A stretch of 44,089 nt of DNA, from the NCBI GenBank assembly GCA_945865545.1, contig CAMBEQ010000020.1, positions 1-44,089 of the forward strand. The letters run 5' to 3'. Below, one piece after another: positions 43,773 to 44,089 of the stretch. The position numbers and the translations under genes are program-made. This stretch comes from Sediminibacterium ginsengisoli (GTDB taxonomy: Bacteria > Bacteroidota > Bacteroidia > Chitinophagales > Chitinophagaceae). Every line of letters begins with the position of its first letter. Within the stretch, counting starts at the first letter, position 1. Under the pieces are notes generated by a model. The model had not been told where the DNA came from. It worked only from the letters and a program-made list of their open reading frames with translations, and did no database searches.

Positions 43773-44089
43773 CTATTGCCCTGGATTAACTGCTACTACT
43801 GGTGTTGCCCCCAAAGACTTTATAATTTGCATCACCTGAATGGTTACACCCAAATTAGCAACGCTGTCTCCATTAATCACTACAGAAGGCTTATCGGTTT
43901 CCTTAGACAAAAAGGTTTTTAGTTCTAATGGTAAGGCCTCAATGGATACAGGTGTAGACCCAATAAATAAATTTTGGTCTTTATCAATGGTTACTACCAC
44001 AGTTTGTTTTGCTTTAGTATCGCTAGCAGATTTTGGATTAGACACTTTAATTACATTGGGATTAGCCAATGTAGAAACAATTAAAAAAA
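43773..44089 (-). CDS. ExbD/TolR-type biopolymer transport protein, C-terminal part (cut by window edge)
   Basis: The frame stays open to the right edge, and the residues before the TTG at 44069 read FLIVST, the end of a membrane helix, so the real start lies outside. The visible about 105 residues are the periplasmic domain: VVTIDKDQNLFIGSTPVSIEALPLELKTFL and PSVVINGDSVANLGVTIQVMQIIKSLG match the ExbD/TolR fold of alternating strands and helices. These proteins work with ExbB/TolQ and TonB/TolA in proton-driven energy transfer to the outer membrane. The partner exbB would be expected upstream, beyond the edge. Confidence 0.88.
   Translation of the reverse strand, partial: FLIVSTLANPNVIKVSNPKSASDTKAKQTVVVTIDKDQNLFIGSTPVSIEALPLELKTFLSKETDKPSVVINGDSVANLGVTIQVMQIIKSLGATPVVAVNPGQ

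Overview
The window reads as chromosome of a low-G+C (about 35-38% by eye) member of the Bacteroidota, most likely Chitinophagaceae or a close relative. The taxonomic evidence is indirect: Bacteroidota-type promoters (-33 TTG / -7 TAnnTTTG), almost no Shine-Dalgarno sites, a CzcA-CzcC fusion pump, a Porin_10-type putative porin, a long IspH, an Mrp without CxxC, and the sppA/folK/deoxynucleoside-kinase neighbourhood. Genes are packed tightly on both strands. No gene-free stretch exceeds 300 bases; the largest gaps are about 170 bp (24312-24480 and 40536-40701). I see no rRNA, tRNA, CRISPR array, insertion sequence, phage gene or origin.

Layout. 1-1018 (-) is the N-terminal part of an M16 zinc peptidase, cut by the left edge. 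1129-5777 (-) is a tRNA-centred run: TsaC (t6A), a GT9 glycosyltransferase, CCA-adding enzyme, a PRiA4_ORF3-domain protein with an acidic tail, and MiaA (i6A). DapD (5882-6694, +) and a LuxE-like acyl-activating protein (6738-7712, -) face each other. 7834-10960 (+) is a tightly coupled trio: M42 metallopeptidase, class I glutamine amidotransferase-like protein and an ATP-grasp-like protein. This is the best candidate in the window for an undescribed pathway.

10967-17398 (-) is a heavy-metal efflux module: a periplasmic HMA-domain protein, a small exported protein, a 1454-residue CzcA-CzcC fusion with a signal-peptide-like segment at the junction, and a CusB-type lipoprotein adaptor. Upstream on the same strand are a putative porin with a Gly/Met-rich N-terminus, purine nucleoside phosphorylase, a Tet-family MFS transporter and ClpB. 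QueG (24481-25428, +) follows.

SppA, an ABC-2 permease without an adjacent ATPase, and an SRPBCC protein form a minus-strand operon (25471-28831), divergent from folK, a deoxynucleoside kinase and an MFS transporter (28933-31381, +). Next come a YkgJ-type Cys-cluster protein (-), GcvP (+) ending at a strong bidirectional hairpin, a small HTH regulator (-), a 22-bp tandem repeat, an ABC-F ATPase (-), IspH (+), Cmk and Mrp (-), a carboxypeptidase-regulatory-domain protein and 3-hydroxyacyl-CoA dehydrogenase (+), a YigZ/IMPACT protein (-), PrmC (+) and an ExbD/TolR fragment running off the right edge (-).

Most of the window is housekeeping. The parts that deserve attention are the peptidase/amidotransferase/ATP-grasp trio, the likely processed efflux fusion, the PRiA4_ORF3 protein in a tRNA operon, several apparently leaderless promoters, and the repeat between the ABC-F and HTH genes.
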